Translations under genes and position numbers: made by a program
Shown here: one piece after another, positions 1 through 10,061 of the stretch
How the letters are laid out: each line of letters starts with the position of its first letter
Numbering within the stretch: position 1 is the stretch's first letter
Origin: Cinclus cinclus
Taxonomy: Eukaryota; Chordata; Aves; Passeriformes; Cinclidae
NCBI RefSeq assembly: GCF_963662255.1
Contig: NW_026912151.1
Coordinates: 186,001 to 250,000, forward strand
Reading direction: 5' to 3'
DNA length: 64,000 bases
Notes under the pieces: generated by a model
Seen by the model: the letters and a program-made list of their open reading frames with translations, nothing else
Database searches by the model: none
Told to the model about the DNA's origin: nothing

Positions 1-1320
1 TCCTTATGGAATTTTTGTATGCAAAAGCCCAGGACGGGCCGCAGGCAAGTTGGCTTTGAAAGGAGGCACTTCCACCCAAGAAGCCAAACTCAAGAGCCCA
101 CTTGGCAGATGTCATTTTGTAGGGCGCGTTTGGGCCTCCGATGGCAGCCAGGTTTGGAGGAGGGGGCAGCTTTGGTCTGGGAGAAATCCTCGTCCTTCTG
201 GAATTTTTGGAGGCAAAAGCCCAGGACGGGCCGCAGGCAAGTTAGGCATTTTGGCTCCGAATGGAGGCACTTTTCCCCAAGAAGCCAAACTCAAGAGCCC
301 ACTTGGCAGGTGTCATTTTGTAGGGCGCGTTTGGGCCTCCGATGGCAGCCAGGTTTGGAGGAGGGGGCAGCTTTGTTCTGGGAGAAATCCTCGTCCTTAT
401 GGAATTTTTGTAGGCACAAGCCCAGGACGGGCCGCAGGCAAGTTGGCTTTGAAAGGAGGCACTTTCCCCCAAGAAGCCAAACTCAAGAGCCCACTTGGCA
501 GGTGTCATTTTGTAGGGCGCGTTTGGGCCTCCGGTGGCAGCCAGGTTTGGAGGAGGGGGCAGCTTTGGTCTGGGAGAAATCCTCGTCCTTCTGGAATTTT
601 TGTAGGCAAAAGCCCTGCATGGGCCGCAGGCAAGTTGACTCCGAAAGGAGGCACTTTTCCCCAGGAAGCCAAACTCAAGAGCCCACTTGGCAGATGTCCG
701 TTTGTAGGGCGCGTTTGGGCCTCTGATGGCAGCCAGGTTTGGAGGAGGGGGCAGCTTTGTTCTGGGAGAAATCCTCGTCCTTCTGGAATTTTTGTACTCA
801 AAAGCCCAGGACGGGCCGCAGGCAAGTTAGGCAAGTTGGCTCCGAAAGGAGGCACTTTTCCCCAAGAAGCCAAACTCAAGAGCCCACTTGGCAGATGTCA
901 TTTTGTAGGGCGCGTTTGGGCCTCTGATGGCAGCCAGGTTTGGAGGAGGGGGCAGCTTTGGTCTGGGAGAAATCCTCGTCCTTATGGAATTTTTGTAGTC
1001 TAAAGCCCAGCACGGGCCGCAGGCTAGTTAGGCAAGTTGGCTTTGAAAGGAGGCACTTTTCCGCAGGAAGCCAAACTCAAGAGCCCACTTGGCAGATGTC
1101 ATTTTGTAGGGCACGTTTGGGCCTCCGATGGCAGCCAGGTTTGGAGGAGGGGGCAGCTTTGGTCTGGGAGAAATCCTCGTCCTTCTGGAATTTTTGTAGG
1201 CAAAAGCCCTGCATGGGCCGCAGGCAAGTTGACTCCGAAAGGAGGCAATTTTCCCCAGGAAGCCAAACTCAAGAACCCTCAATGCAGGTGTCATTTTGTG
1301 GGGCGCGTTTGGGCCTCCGA

Positions 1321-1521
1321 TGGCAGCCAGGTTTGGAGGAGGGGGCAGCTTTGGTCTGGGAGAAATCCTCGTCCTTATGGAATTTTTGTAGTCTAAAGCC
1401 CAGCACGGGCCGCAGGCAAGTTAGGCAAGTTGGCTTTGAAAGGAGGCACTTTCCCCCAAGAAGCCAAACTCAAGAGCCCACTTGGCAGATGTCATTTTGT
1501 AGGGCGCGTTTGGGCCTCCGA
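1321..1521 (+). repeat. Representative long monomer (201 bp)
   Basis: Same organisation as the 192-bp unit but with AGGCAAGTT present twice in tandem, where the short unit has it once. It also carries the TAGTCTAAAGCCCAGCACGG junction typical of domain 1. Long monomers occur throughout the window, also as CTAGTTAGGCAAGTT and CAAGTTAGGCATTTT variants of the same length. Because the extra piece is 9 bp, reading frame is kept relative to 192-bp neighbours. Confidence 0.95.
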
Positions 1522-1540
1522 TGGCAGCCAGGTTTGGAGG
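1515..1540. other. Nested dyad around TGGCAGCCA (example)
   Basis: CCTCC and GGAGG form an outer inverted pair, and TGGC-A-GCCA an inner one, across the monomer anchor. The arrangement recurs in almost every monomer (CTCTGATGG variants weaken the outer arm by one pair). It could extrude as a small cruciform or bind a dimeric protein; both are inference. Confidence 0.35.
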
Positions 1541-1546
1541 AGGGGG
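1531..1546 (+). other. G-rich motif, possible two-tetrad quadruplex (example)
   Basis: GGTTTGGAGGAGGGGG has four runs of at least two G within 16 bases, on the plus strand. It is one of the best conserved parts of the monomer, so the array presents it a few hundred times. Two-tetrad quadruplexes are of modest stability; formation in the cell is not shown. Confidence 0.4.
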
Positions 1547-1654
1547 CAGCTTTGGTCTGGGAGAAATCCTCGTCCTTATGGAATTTTTGTAGGCAAAAGC
1601 CCAGGACGGGCCGCAGGCAAGTTGGCTTTGAAAGGAGGCACTTCCACCCAAGAA

Positions 1655-1678
1655 GCCAAACTCAAGAGCCCACTTGGC
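1655..1678. other. Inverted repeat GCCAA / TTGGC, 14-base loop (example)
   Basis: GCCAA and TTGGC are separated by 14 bases in the AGAAGCCAAACTC to CACTTGGCAG part of the monomer. Monomers with AACCCTCAATGCAG or AACCCACAATGCAG lose the right arm, so the feature alternates along the array. The half-sites resemble nuclear factor I half-sites but in the wrong order and spacing. Confidence 0.3.
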
Positions 1679-2289
1679 AGATGTCATTTTGTAGGGCGCG
1701 TTTGGGCCTCCGATGGCAGCCAGGTTTGGAGGAGGGGGCAGCTTTGGTCTGGGAGAAATCCTCGTCCTTATGGAATTTTTGTCGGCAAAAGCCCTGCATG
1801 GGCCGCCGGCAAGTTAACTCCGAAAGGAGGCACTTTTCCGCAAGAAGCCAAACTCAAGAGCCCACTTGGCAGATGTCATTTTGTAGGGCGCGTTTGGGCC
1901 TCCGATGGCAGCCAGGTTTGGAGGAGGGGGCAGCTTTGGTCTGGGAGAAATCCTCGTCCTTATGGAATTTTTGTAGGCACAAGCCCAGGACGGGCCGCAG
2001 GCAAGTTGGCTTTGAAAGGAGGCTCTTTCCCCCAAGAAGCCAAACTCAAGAGCCCACTTGGCAGGTGTCATTTTGTAGGGCGCGTTTGGGCCTCCGATGG
2101 CAGCCAGGTTTGGAGGAGGGGGCAGCTTTGGTCTGGGAGAAATCCTCGTCCTTATGGAATTTTTGTCGGCAAAAGCCCTGCATGGGCCGCAGGCAAGTTG
2201 ACTCCGAAAGGAGGCACTTTTCCCCAGGAAGCCAAACTCAAGAGCCCACTTGGCAGATGTCATTTTGTAGGGCGCGTTTGGGCCTCCGA

Positions 2290-2480
2290 TGGCAGCCAGG
2301 TTTGGAGGAGGGGGCAGCTTTGGTCTGGGAGGAATCCTCGTCCTTATGGAATTTTTGTAGCAAAAGCCCGGGATTGGACGAAGGCAAGTTGGTTTTGAAA
2401 GGAGTCACTTTTCCCCAAGAAGCCAAACTCAAGAGCCCACTTGGCAGGTGTCATTTTGTAGGGCACGTTTGGGCCTCCGA
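2290..2480 (+). repeat. 191-bp monomer, GTAGCAAAAG type
   Basis: One base shorter than the standard unit because GTAGGCAAAAG is GTAGCAAAAG. It also has GGAGGAATCC in place of GGAGAAATCC, a GGATTGG segment, and GGTTTTGAAAGGAGTCAC in place of the usual GGCTTTGAAAGGAGGCAC. Close relatives in domain 1 lie near 9.2, 14.3, 17.6, 28.0, 34.1 and 36.6 kb, so this unit marks one position of an ancestral HOR. The type becomes frequent in domain 2. Confidence 0.9.
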
Positions 2481-5400
2481 TGGCAGCCAGGTTTGGAGGA
2501 GGGGGCAGCTTTGGTCTGGGAGAAATCCTCGTCCTTATGGAATTTTTGGAGGCAAAAGCCCAGGACGGGCCGCAGGCAAGTTAGGCAAGTTGGCTCCGAA
2601 AGGAGGCACTTTTCCCCAAGAAGCCAAACTCCAGAACCCTCAATGCAGATGTCATTTTGTGGGGCGCGTTTGGGCCTCCGATGGCAGCCAGGTTTGGAGG
2701 AGGGGGCAGCTTTGGTCTGGGAGAAATCCTCGTCCTTATGGAATTTTTGTAGTCTAAAGCCCAGCACGGGCCGCAGGCTAGTTAGGCAAGTTGGCTTTGA
2801 AAGGAGGCACTTTCCCCCAAGAAGCCAAACTCAAGAGCCCACTTGGCAGGTGTCATTTTGTAGGGCGCGTTTGGGCCTCCGATGGCAGCCAGGTTTGGAG
2901 GAGGGGGCAGCTTTGGTCTGGGAGAAATCCTCGTCCTTCTGGAATTTTTGTAGGCAAAAGCCCAGGACGGGCCGCAGGCAAGTTGTCTTTGAAAGGAGGT
3001 ACTTTTCCGCAAGAAGCCAAACTCAAGAGCCCACTTGGCAGATGTCATTTTGTAGGGCGCGTTTGGGCCTCCGATGGCAGCCAGGTTTGGAGGAGGGGGC
3101 AGCTTTGGTCTGGGAGAAATCCTCGTCCTTCTGGAATTTTTGGAGGCAAAAGCCCAGCACGGGCCGCAGGCAAGTTAGGCATTTTGGCTCCGAATGCAGG
3201 CACTTTTCCCCAGGAAGCCAAACTCAAGAGCCCACTTGGCAGATGTCATTTTGTAGGGCGCGTTTGGGCCTCCGATGGCAGCCAGGTTTGGAGGAGGGGG
3301 CAGCTTTGTTCTGGGAGAAATCCTCGTCCTTATGGAATTTTTGTAGTCTAAAGCCCAGCACGGGCCGCAGGCAAGTTAGGCAAGTTGGCTCCGAAAGGAG
3401 GCACTTTTCCCCAAGAAGCCAAACTCAAGAGCCCACTTGGCAGATGTCATTTTGTAGGGCGCGTTTGGGCCTCTGATGGCAGCCAGGTTTGGAGGAGGGG
3501 GCAGCTTTGGTCTGGGAGAAATCCTCGTCCTTATGGAATTTTTGTAGTCTAAAGCCCAGCACGGGCCGCAGGCTAGTTTGGCAAGTTGGCTTTGAAAGGA
3601 GGCACTTTCCCCCAAGAAGCCAAACTCAAGAGCCCACTTGGCAGATGTCATTTTGTAGGGCGCGTTTGGGCCTCCGATGGCAGCCAGGTTTGGAGGAGGG
3701 GGCAGCTTTGTTCTGGGAGAAATCCTCGTCCTTATGGAATTTTTGTAGGCACAAGCCCAGGACGGGCCGCAGGCAAGTTGGCTTTGAAAGGAGGCACTTT
3801 CACCCAAGAAGCCAAACTCAAGAGCCCACTTGGCAGGTGTCATTTTGTAGGGCGCGTTTGGGCCTCCGATGGCAGCCAGGTTTGGAGGAGGGGGCAGCTT
3901 TGGTCTGGGAGAAATCCTCGTCCTTATGGAATTTTTGTCGGCAAAAGCCCTGCATGGGCCGCAGGCAAGTTGACTCCGAAAGGAGGCACTTTTCCCCAGG
4001 AAGCCAAACTCAAGAGCCCACTTGGCAGATGTCCGTTTGTAGGGCGCGTTTGGGCCTCCGATGGCAGCCAGGTTTGGAGGAGGGGGCAGCTTTGGTCTGG
4101 GAGAAATCCTCGTCCTTCTGGAATTTTTGTACTCAAAAGCTCAGGACGGGCCGCAGGCAAGTTAGGCAAGTTGGCTCCGAAAGGAGGCACTTTTCCCCAA
4201 GAAGCCAAACTCAAGAGCCCACTTGGCAGATGTCATTTTGTAGGGCGCGTTTGGGCCTCTGATGGCAGCCAGGTTTGGAGGAGGGGGCAGCTTTGGTCTG
4301 GGAGAAATCCTCGTCCTTATGGAATTTTTGTAGTCTAAAGCCCAGCACGGGCCGCAGGCTAGTTAGGCAAGTTGGCTTTGAAAGGAGGCACTTTCCCCCA
4401 AGAAGCCAAACTCAAGAGCCCACTTGGCAGGTGTCATTTTGTAGGGCGCGTTTGGGCCTCCGATGGCAGCCAGGTTTGGAGGAGGGGGCAGCTTTGGTCT
4501 GGGAGAAATCCTCGTCCTTATGGAATTTTTGTAGTCTAAAGCCCAGCACGGGCCGCAGGCAAGTTGGCTTTGAAAGGAGGCACTTCCACCCAAGAAGCCA
4601 AACTCAAGAGCCCACTTGGCAGGTGTCATTTTGTAGGGCACGTTTGGGCCTCCGATGGCAGCCAGGTTTGGAGGAGGGGGCAGCTTTGGTCTGGGAGAAA
4701 TCCTCGTCCTTCTGGAATTTTTGTAGGCAAAAGCCCTGCATGGGCCGCAGGCAAGTTGACTCCGAAAGGAGGCAATTTTCCCCAGGAAGCCAAACTCAAG
4801 AACCCTCAATGCAGGTGTCATTTTGTGGGGCGCGTTTGGGCCTCCGATGGCAGCCAGGTTTGGAGGAGGGGGCAGCTTTGGTCTGGGAGAAATCCTCGTC
4901 CTTATGGAATTTTTGTAGTCTAAAGCCCAGCACGGGCCGCAGGCTAGTTAGGCAAGTTGGCTTTGAAAGGAGGCACTTTCCCCCAAGAAGCCAAACTCAA
5001 GAGCCCACTTGGCAGATGTCATTTTGTAGGGCGCGTTTGGGCCTCCGATGGCAGCCAGGTTTGGAGGAGGGGGCAGCTTTGGTCTGGGAGAAATCCTCGT
5101 CCTTCTGGAATTTTTGTAGGCAAAAGCCCAGGACGGGCCGCAGGCAAGTTGGCTTTGAAAGGAGGCACTTCCACCCAAGAAGCCAAACTCAAGAGCCCAC
5201 TTGGCAGGTGTCATTTTGTAGGGCGCGTTTGGGCCTCCGATGGCAGCCAGGTTTGGAGGAGGGGGCAGCTTTGGTCTGGGAGACATCCTCGTCCTTATGG
5301 AATTTTTGTCGGCAAAAGCCCTGCATGGGCCGCCGGCAAGTTAACTCCGAAAGGAGGCACTTTTCCCCAAGAAGCCAAACTCAAGAGCCCACTTGGCAGA

Positions 5401-6112
5401 TGTCATTTTGTAGGGCGCGTTTGGGCCTCCGATGGCAGCCAGGTTTGGAGGAGGGGGCAGCTTTGTTCTGGGAGAAATCCTCGTCCTTATGGAATTTTTG
5501 TAGGCACAAGGCCAGGACGGGCCGCAGGCAAGTTGGCTTTGAAAGGAGGCACTTTCCCCCAAGAAGCCAAACTCAAGAGCCCACTTGGCAGGTGTCATTT
5601 TGTAGGGCGCGTTTGGGCCTCCGATGGCAGCCAGGTTTGGAGGAGGGGGCAGCTTTGGTCTGGGAGAAATCCTCGTCCTTATGGAATTTTTGTCGGCAAA
5701 AGCCCTGCATGGGCCGCAGGCAAGTTGACTCCGTAAGGAGGCACTTTTCCCCAGGAAGCCAAACTCAAGAGCCCACTTGGCAGGTGTCATTTTGTAGGGC
5801 GCGTTTGGGCCTCCGATGGCAGCCAGGTTTGGAGGAGGGGGCAGCTTTGGTCTGGGAGAAATCCTCGTCCTTCTGGAATTTTTGGAGGCAAAAGCCCAGG
5901 ATGGGCCGCAGGCAAGTTAGGCAAGTTGGCTCCGAAAGGAGGCACTTTCCCCCAAGAAGCCAAACTCCAGAACCCTCAATGCAGATGTCATTTTGTGGGG
6001 CGCGTTTGGGCCTCCGATGGCAGCCAGGTTTGGAGGAGGGGGCAGCTTTGTTCTGGGAGAAATCCTCGTCCTTATGGAATTTTTGTAGTCTAAAGCCCAG
6101 CACGGGCCGCAG
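2466..6112 (+). repeat. 3.65-kb block, copy 1 of a pair 15.46 kb apart
   Basis: Matches 17926-21571 at a spacing of 15460 bp (15459 after about 5.5 kb, where the second copy has a one-base deletion in GTAGCACAAG). Marker pairs include 3376/18836, 4275/19735, 4948/20408 and 5765/21224. Only scattered substitutions are seen. The match ends abruptly on the left where GGGCAC changes to GGGCGC, and on the right where one copy has CAAGTTGG and the other CTAGTTAGG. Confidence 0.8.
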
Positions 6113-8174
6113 GCAAGTTGGCTTTGAAAGGAGGCACTTTCCCCCAAGAAGCCAAACTCAGGAGCCAACTTGGCAGATGTAATTTTGTAGGGCGCGTTTG
6201 GGCCACCGATGGCAGCCAGGTTTGGAGGAGGGGGCAGCTTTGGTCTGGGAGAAATCCTCGTCCTTATGGAATTTTTGTCGGCAAAAGCCCTGCATGGGCC
6301 GCCGGCAAGTTGACTCCGAAAGGAGGCACTTTTCCCCAAGAAGCCAAACTCAAGAGCCCACTTGGCAGATGTCATTTTGTAGGGCGCGTTTGGGCCTCCG
6401 ATGGCAGCCAGGTTTGGAGGAGGGGGCAGCTTTGGTCTGGGAGAAATCCTCGTCCTTATGGAATTTTTGTAGTCTAAAGCCCAGCACGGGCCGCAGGCTA
6501 GTTAGGCAAGTTGGCTTTGAAAGGAGGCACTTTCCCCCAAGAAGCCAAACTCAAGAGCCCACTTGGCAGATGTCATTTTGTAGGGCGCGTTTGGGCCTCC
6601 GATGGCAGCCAGGTTTGGAGGAGGGGGCAGCTTTGGTCTGGGAGAAATCCTCGTCCTTCTGGAATTTTTGTAGGCAAAAGCCCAGGACGGGCCGCAGGCA
6701 AGTTGGCTTTGAAAGGAGGCACTTCCACCCAAGAAGCCAAACTCAAGAGCCCACTTGGCAGGTGTCATTTTGTAGGGCGCGTTTGGGCCTCCGATGGCAG
6801 CCAGGTTTGGAGGAGGGGGCAGCTTTGGTCTGGGAGAAATCCTCGTCCTTCTGGAATTTTTGTAGGCAAAAGCCCTGCATGGGCCGCAGGCAAGTTGACT
6901 CCGAAAGGAGGCACTTTTCCCCAGGAAGCCAAACTCAAGAGCCCACTTGGCAGATGTCCGTTTGTAGGGCGCGTTTGGGCCTCCGATGGCAGCCAGGTTT
7001 GGAGGAGGGGGCAGCTTTGGTCTGGGAGAAATCCTCGTCCTTCTGGAATTTTTGGAGGCAAAAGCCCAGGACGGGCCGCAGGCAAGTTAGGCAAGTTGGC
7101 TCCGAAAGGAGGCACTTTTCCCCAAGAAGCCAAACTCAAGAACCCACAATGCAGATGTCCTTTTGTAGGGCGCGTTTGGGCCTCCGATGGCAGCCAGGTT
7201 TGGAGGAGGGGGCAGCTTTGGTCTGGGAGAAATCCTCGTCCTTCTGGAATTTTTGGAGGCAAAAGCCCAGGACGGGCCGCAGGCAAGTTAGGCAAGTTGG
7301 CTCCGAAAGGAGGCACTTTTCCCCAGGAAGCCAAACTCAAGAGCCCACTTGGCAAATGTCATTTTGTAGGCCGCGTTTGGGCCTCCGATGGCAGCCAGGT
7401 TTGGAGGAGGGGGCAGCTTTGTTCTGGGAGAAATCCTCGTCCTTATGGAATTTTTGTAGGCACAAGCCCAGGACGGGCCGCAGGCAAGTTGGCTTTGAAA
7501 GGAGGCACTTTCCCCCAAGAAGCCAAACTCAAGAGCCCACTTAGCAGGTGTCATTTTGTAGGGCGCGTTTGGGCCTCTGATGGCAGTCAGGTTTGGAGGA
7601 GGGGGCAGCTTTGTTCTGGGAGAAATCCTCGTCCTTATGGAATTTTTGTAGTCTAAAGCCCAGCACGGGCCGCAGGCTAGTTAGGCAAGTTGGCTTTGAA
7701 AGGAGGCACTTTTCCGCAAGAAGCCAAACTCAAGAGCCCACTTGGCAGATGTCATTTTGTAGGGCGCGTTTGGGCCTCTGATGGCAGCCAGGTTTGGAGG
7801 AGGGGGCAGCTTTGGTCTGGGAGAAATCCTCGTCCTTATGGAATTTTTGTAGTCTAAAGCCCAGCACGGGCCGCAGGATAGTTAGGCAAGTTGGCTTTGA
7901 AAGGAGGCACTTTTCCCCAAGAAGCCAAACTCAAGAGCCCACTTGGCAGATGTCATTTTGTAGGGCGCGTTTGGGCCTCCGATGGCAGCCAGGTTTGGAG
8001 GAGGGGGCAGCTTTGGTCTGGGAGAAATCCTCGTCCTTCTGGAATTTTTGTAGGCAAAAGCCCAGGACGGGCCGCAGGCAAGTTGGCTTTGAAAGGAGGC
8101 ACTTCCACCCAAGAAGCCAAACTCAAGAGCCCACTTGGCAGGTGTAATTTTGTAGGGCACGTTTGGGCCTCTGA

Positions 8175-8366
8175 TGGCAGCCAGGTTTGGAGGAGGGGGC
8201 AGCTTTGGTCTGGGAGAAATCCTCGTCCTTCTGGAATTTTTGTAGGCAAAAGCCCTGCATGGGCCGCAGGCAAGTTGACTCCGAAAGGAGGCACTTTTCC
8301 CCAGGAAGCCAAACTCAAGAACCCTCAATGCAGGTGTCATTTTGTGGGGCGCGTTTGGGCCTCCGA
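8175..8366 (+). repeat. Single 192-bp monomer present in one HOR copy only
   Basis: This CCCTGCATGGG-type monomer with AACCCTCAATGCAGG sits in copy 1 of the domain 1 block. In copy 2 the neighbouring monomers are joined directly at about 13446, and the spacing between copies falls from 5271 to 5079 bp at this point, exactly one monomer. The related stretch at about 16.6 kb keeps it. Confidence 0.8.
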
Positions 8367-9143
8367 TGGCAGCCAGGTTTGGAGGAGGGGGCAGCTTTGG
8401 TCTGGGAGAAATCCTCGTCCTTCTGGAATTTTTGGAGGCAAAAGCCCAGGACGGGCCGCAGGCAAGTTAGGCAAGTTGGCTCCGAAAGGAGGCACTTTTC
8501 CCCAAGAAGCCAAACTCAAGAGCCCACTTGGCAGATGTCATTTTGTGGGGCGCGTTTGGGCCTCTGATGGCAGCCAGGTTTGGAGGAGGGGGCAGCTTTG
8601 GTCTGGGAGAAATCCTCGTCCTTATGGAATTTTTGTCGGCAAAAGCCCTGCATGGGCCGCCGGCAAGTTAACTCCGAAAGGAGGCACTTTTCCGCAAGAA
8701 GCCAAACTCAAGAGCCCACTTGGCAGATGTCATTTTGTAGGGCGCGTTTGGGCCTCCGATGGCAGCCAGGTTTGGAGGAGGGGGCAGCTTTGTTCTGGGA
8801 GAAATCCTCGTCCTTATGGAAATTTTGTAGGCACAAGCCCTGCATGGGCCGCAGGCAAGTTGGCTTTGAAAGGAGGCACTTTCCCCCAAGAAGCCAAACT
8901 CAAGAGCCCACTTGGCAGGTATCATTTTGTAGGGCGCGTTTGGGCCTCCGATGGCAGCCAGGTTTGGAGGAGGGGGCAGCTTTGGTCTGGGAGAAATCCT
9001 CGTCCTTATGGAATTTTTGTCGGCAAAAGCCCTGCATGGGCCGCAGGCAAGTTGACTCCGAAAGGAGGCACTTTTCCCCAGGAAGCCAAACTCAAGAGCC
9101 CACTTGGCAGATGTCATTTTGTAGGGCACGTTTGGGCCTCCGA

Positions 9144-9333
9144 TGGCAGCCAGGTTTGGAGGAGGGGGCAGCTTTGGTCTGGGAGGAATCCTCGTCCTTA
9201 TGGAATTTTTGTAGCAAAAGCCGGGATTGGACGCAGGCAAGTTGGTTTTGAAAGGAGTCACTTTTCCCCAAGAAGCCAAACTCAAGAGCCCACTTGGCAG
9301 GTGTCATTTTGTAGGGCACGTTTGGGCCTCCGA
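9144..9333 (+). repeat. 190-bp monomer, further deletion of the 191-bp type
   Basis: Anchor-to-anchor distance is 190 bp. It has the GTAGCAAAAG one-base deletion plus loss of one C, giving AGCCGGGATTGG where its relatives at 2.3, 14.3 and 17.6 kb read AGCCCGGGATTGG. It is therefore a private change in this copy of the block. Confidence 0.85.
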
Positions 9334-10061
9334 TGGCAGCCAGGTTTGGAGGAGGGGGCAGCTTTGGTCTGGGAGAAATCCTCGTCCTTTTGGAATTTTT
9401 GTAGGCAAAAGCCCAGGACGGGCCGCAGGCAAGTTAGGCAAGTTGGCTCCGAAAGGAGGCACTTTTCCCCAAGAAGCCAAACTCAAGAACCCTCAATGCA
9501 GATGTCATTTTGTGGGGCACGTTCGGGCCTCTGATGGCAGCCAGGTTTGGAGGAGGGGGCAGCTTTGGTCTGGGAGAAATCCTCGTCCTTATGGAATTTT
9601 TGTAGTCTAAAGCCCAGCACGGGCCGCAGGCTAGTTAGGCAAGTTGGCTTTGAAAGGAGGCACTTTTCCGCAAGAAGCCAAACTCAAGAGCCCACTTGGC
9701 AAATGTCATTTTGTAGGGCGCGTTTGGGCCTCCGATGGCAGCCAGGTTTGGAGGAGGGGGCAGCTTTGGTCTGGGAGAAATCCTCGTCCTTCTGGAATTT
9801 TTGTAGGCAAAAGCCCTGCATGGGCCGCAGGCAAGTTGACTCCGAAAGGAGGCACTTTTCCCCAGGAAGCCAAACTCAAGAACCCTCAACGCAGGTGTCA
9901 TTTTGTGGGGCGCGTTTGGGCCTCCGATGGCAGCCAGGTTTGGAGGAGGGGGCAGCTTTGGTCTGGGAGAAATCCTCGTCCTTCTGGAATTTTTGTAGGC
10001 AAAAGCCCAGGACGGGCCGCAGGCAAGTTGGCATTGAAAGGAGGCACTTTTCCGCAAGAAG

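Larger units (their letters stand above)
1522..1713 (+). repeat. Representative short monomer (192 bp)
   Basis: A standard short unit counted from the TGGCAGCCAGG anchor. In order it holds a G-rich block (positions 9-25), a short A/T-rich stretch GGAATTTTTG (59-68), the variable junction GTAGGCAAAAGCCC, GGACGGGCCGCAGG, a single CAAGTTGG, a purine/pyrimidine block around CTTTGAAAGGAGG, the variable CTTCCACCC site, AGAAGCCAAACTC, CACTTGGCAGATGTC, and GGGCGCGTTTGGGCCTCCGA at the end. Phase is arbitrary; I chose the anchor because it is the best conserved part. GGCC occurs twice, so HaeIII would cut most monomers twice. Confidence 0.95.
3620..9982 (+). repeat. Domain 1 higher-order block, copy 1 (about 6.4 kb)
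   Basis: The monomer order here is repeated at 10062-15062. Spacing is 6442 bp at the left (for example 4363 and 10805), 5271 bp in the middle (7593 and 12864), and 5079-5080 bp at the right (8580 and 13659; 9547 and 14627). The drops in spacing show material present here but missing in copy 2: about 1.2 kb between roughly 5.9 and 7.0 kb, and one whole monomer at 8175-8366. Edges are approximate, since flanking monomers also match at most positions. Confidence 0.75.

Noticed and set aside
1655..1678. Nuclear factor I binding site
   Set aside because: The half-sites are present but in the order GCCAA then TTGGC with a 14-base gap, not TTGGC-N5-GCCAA.
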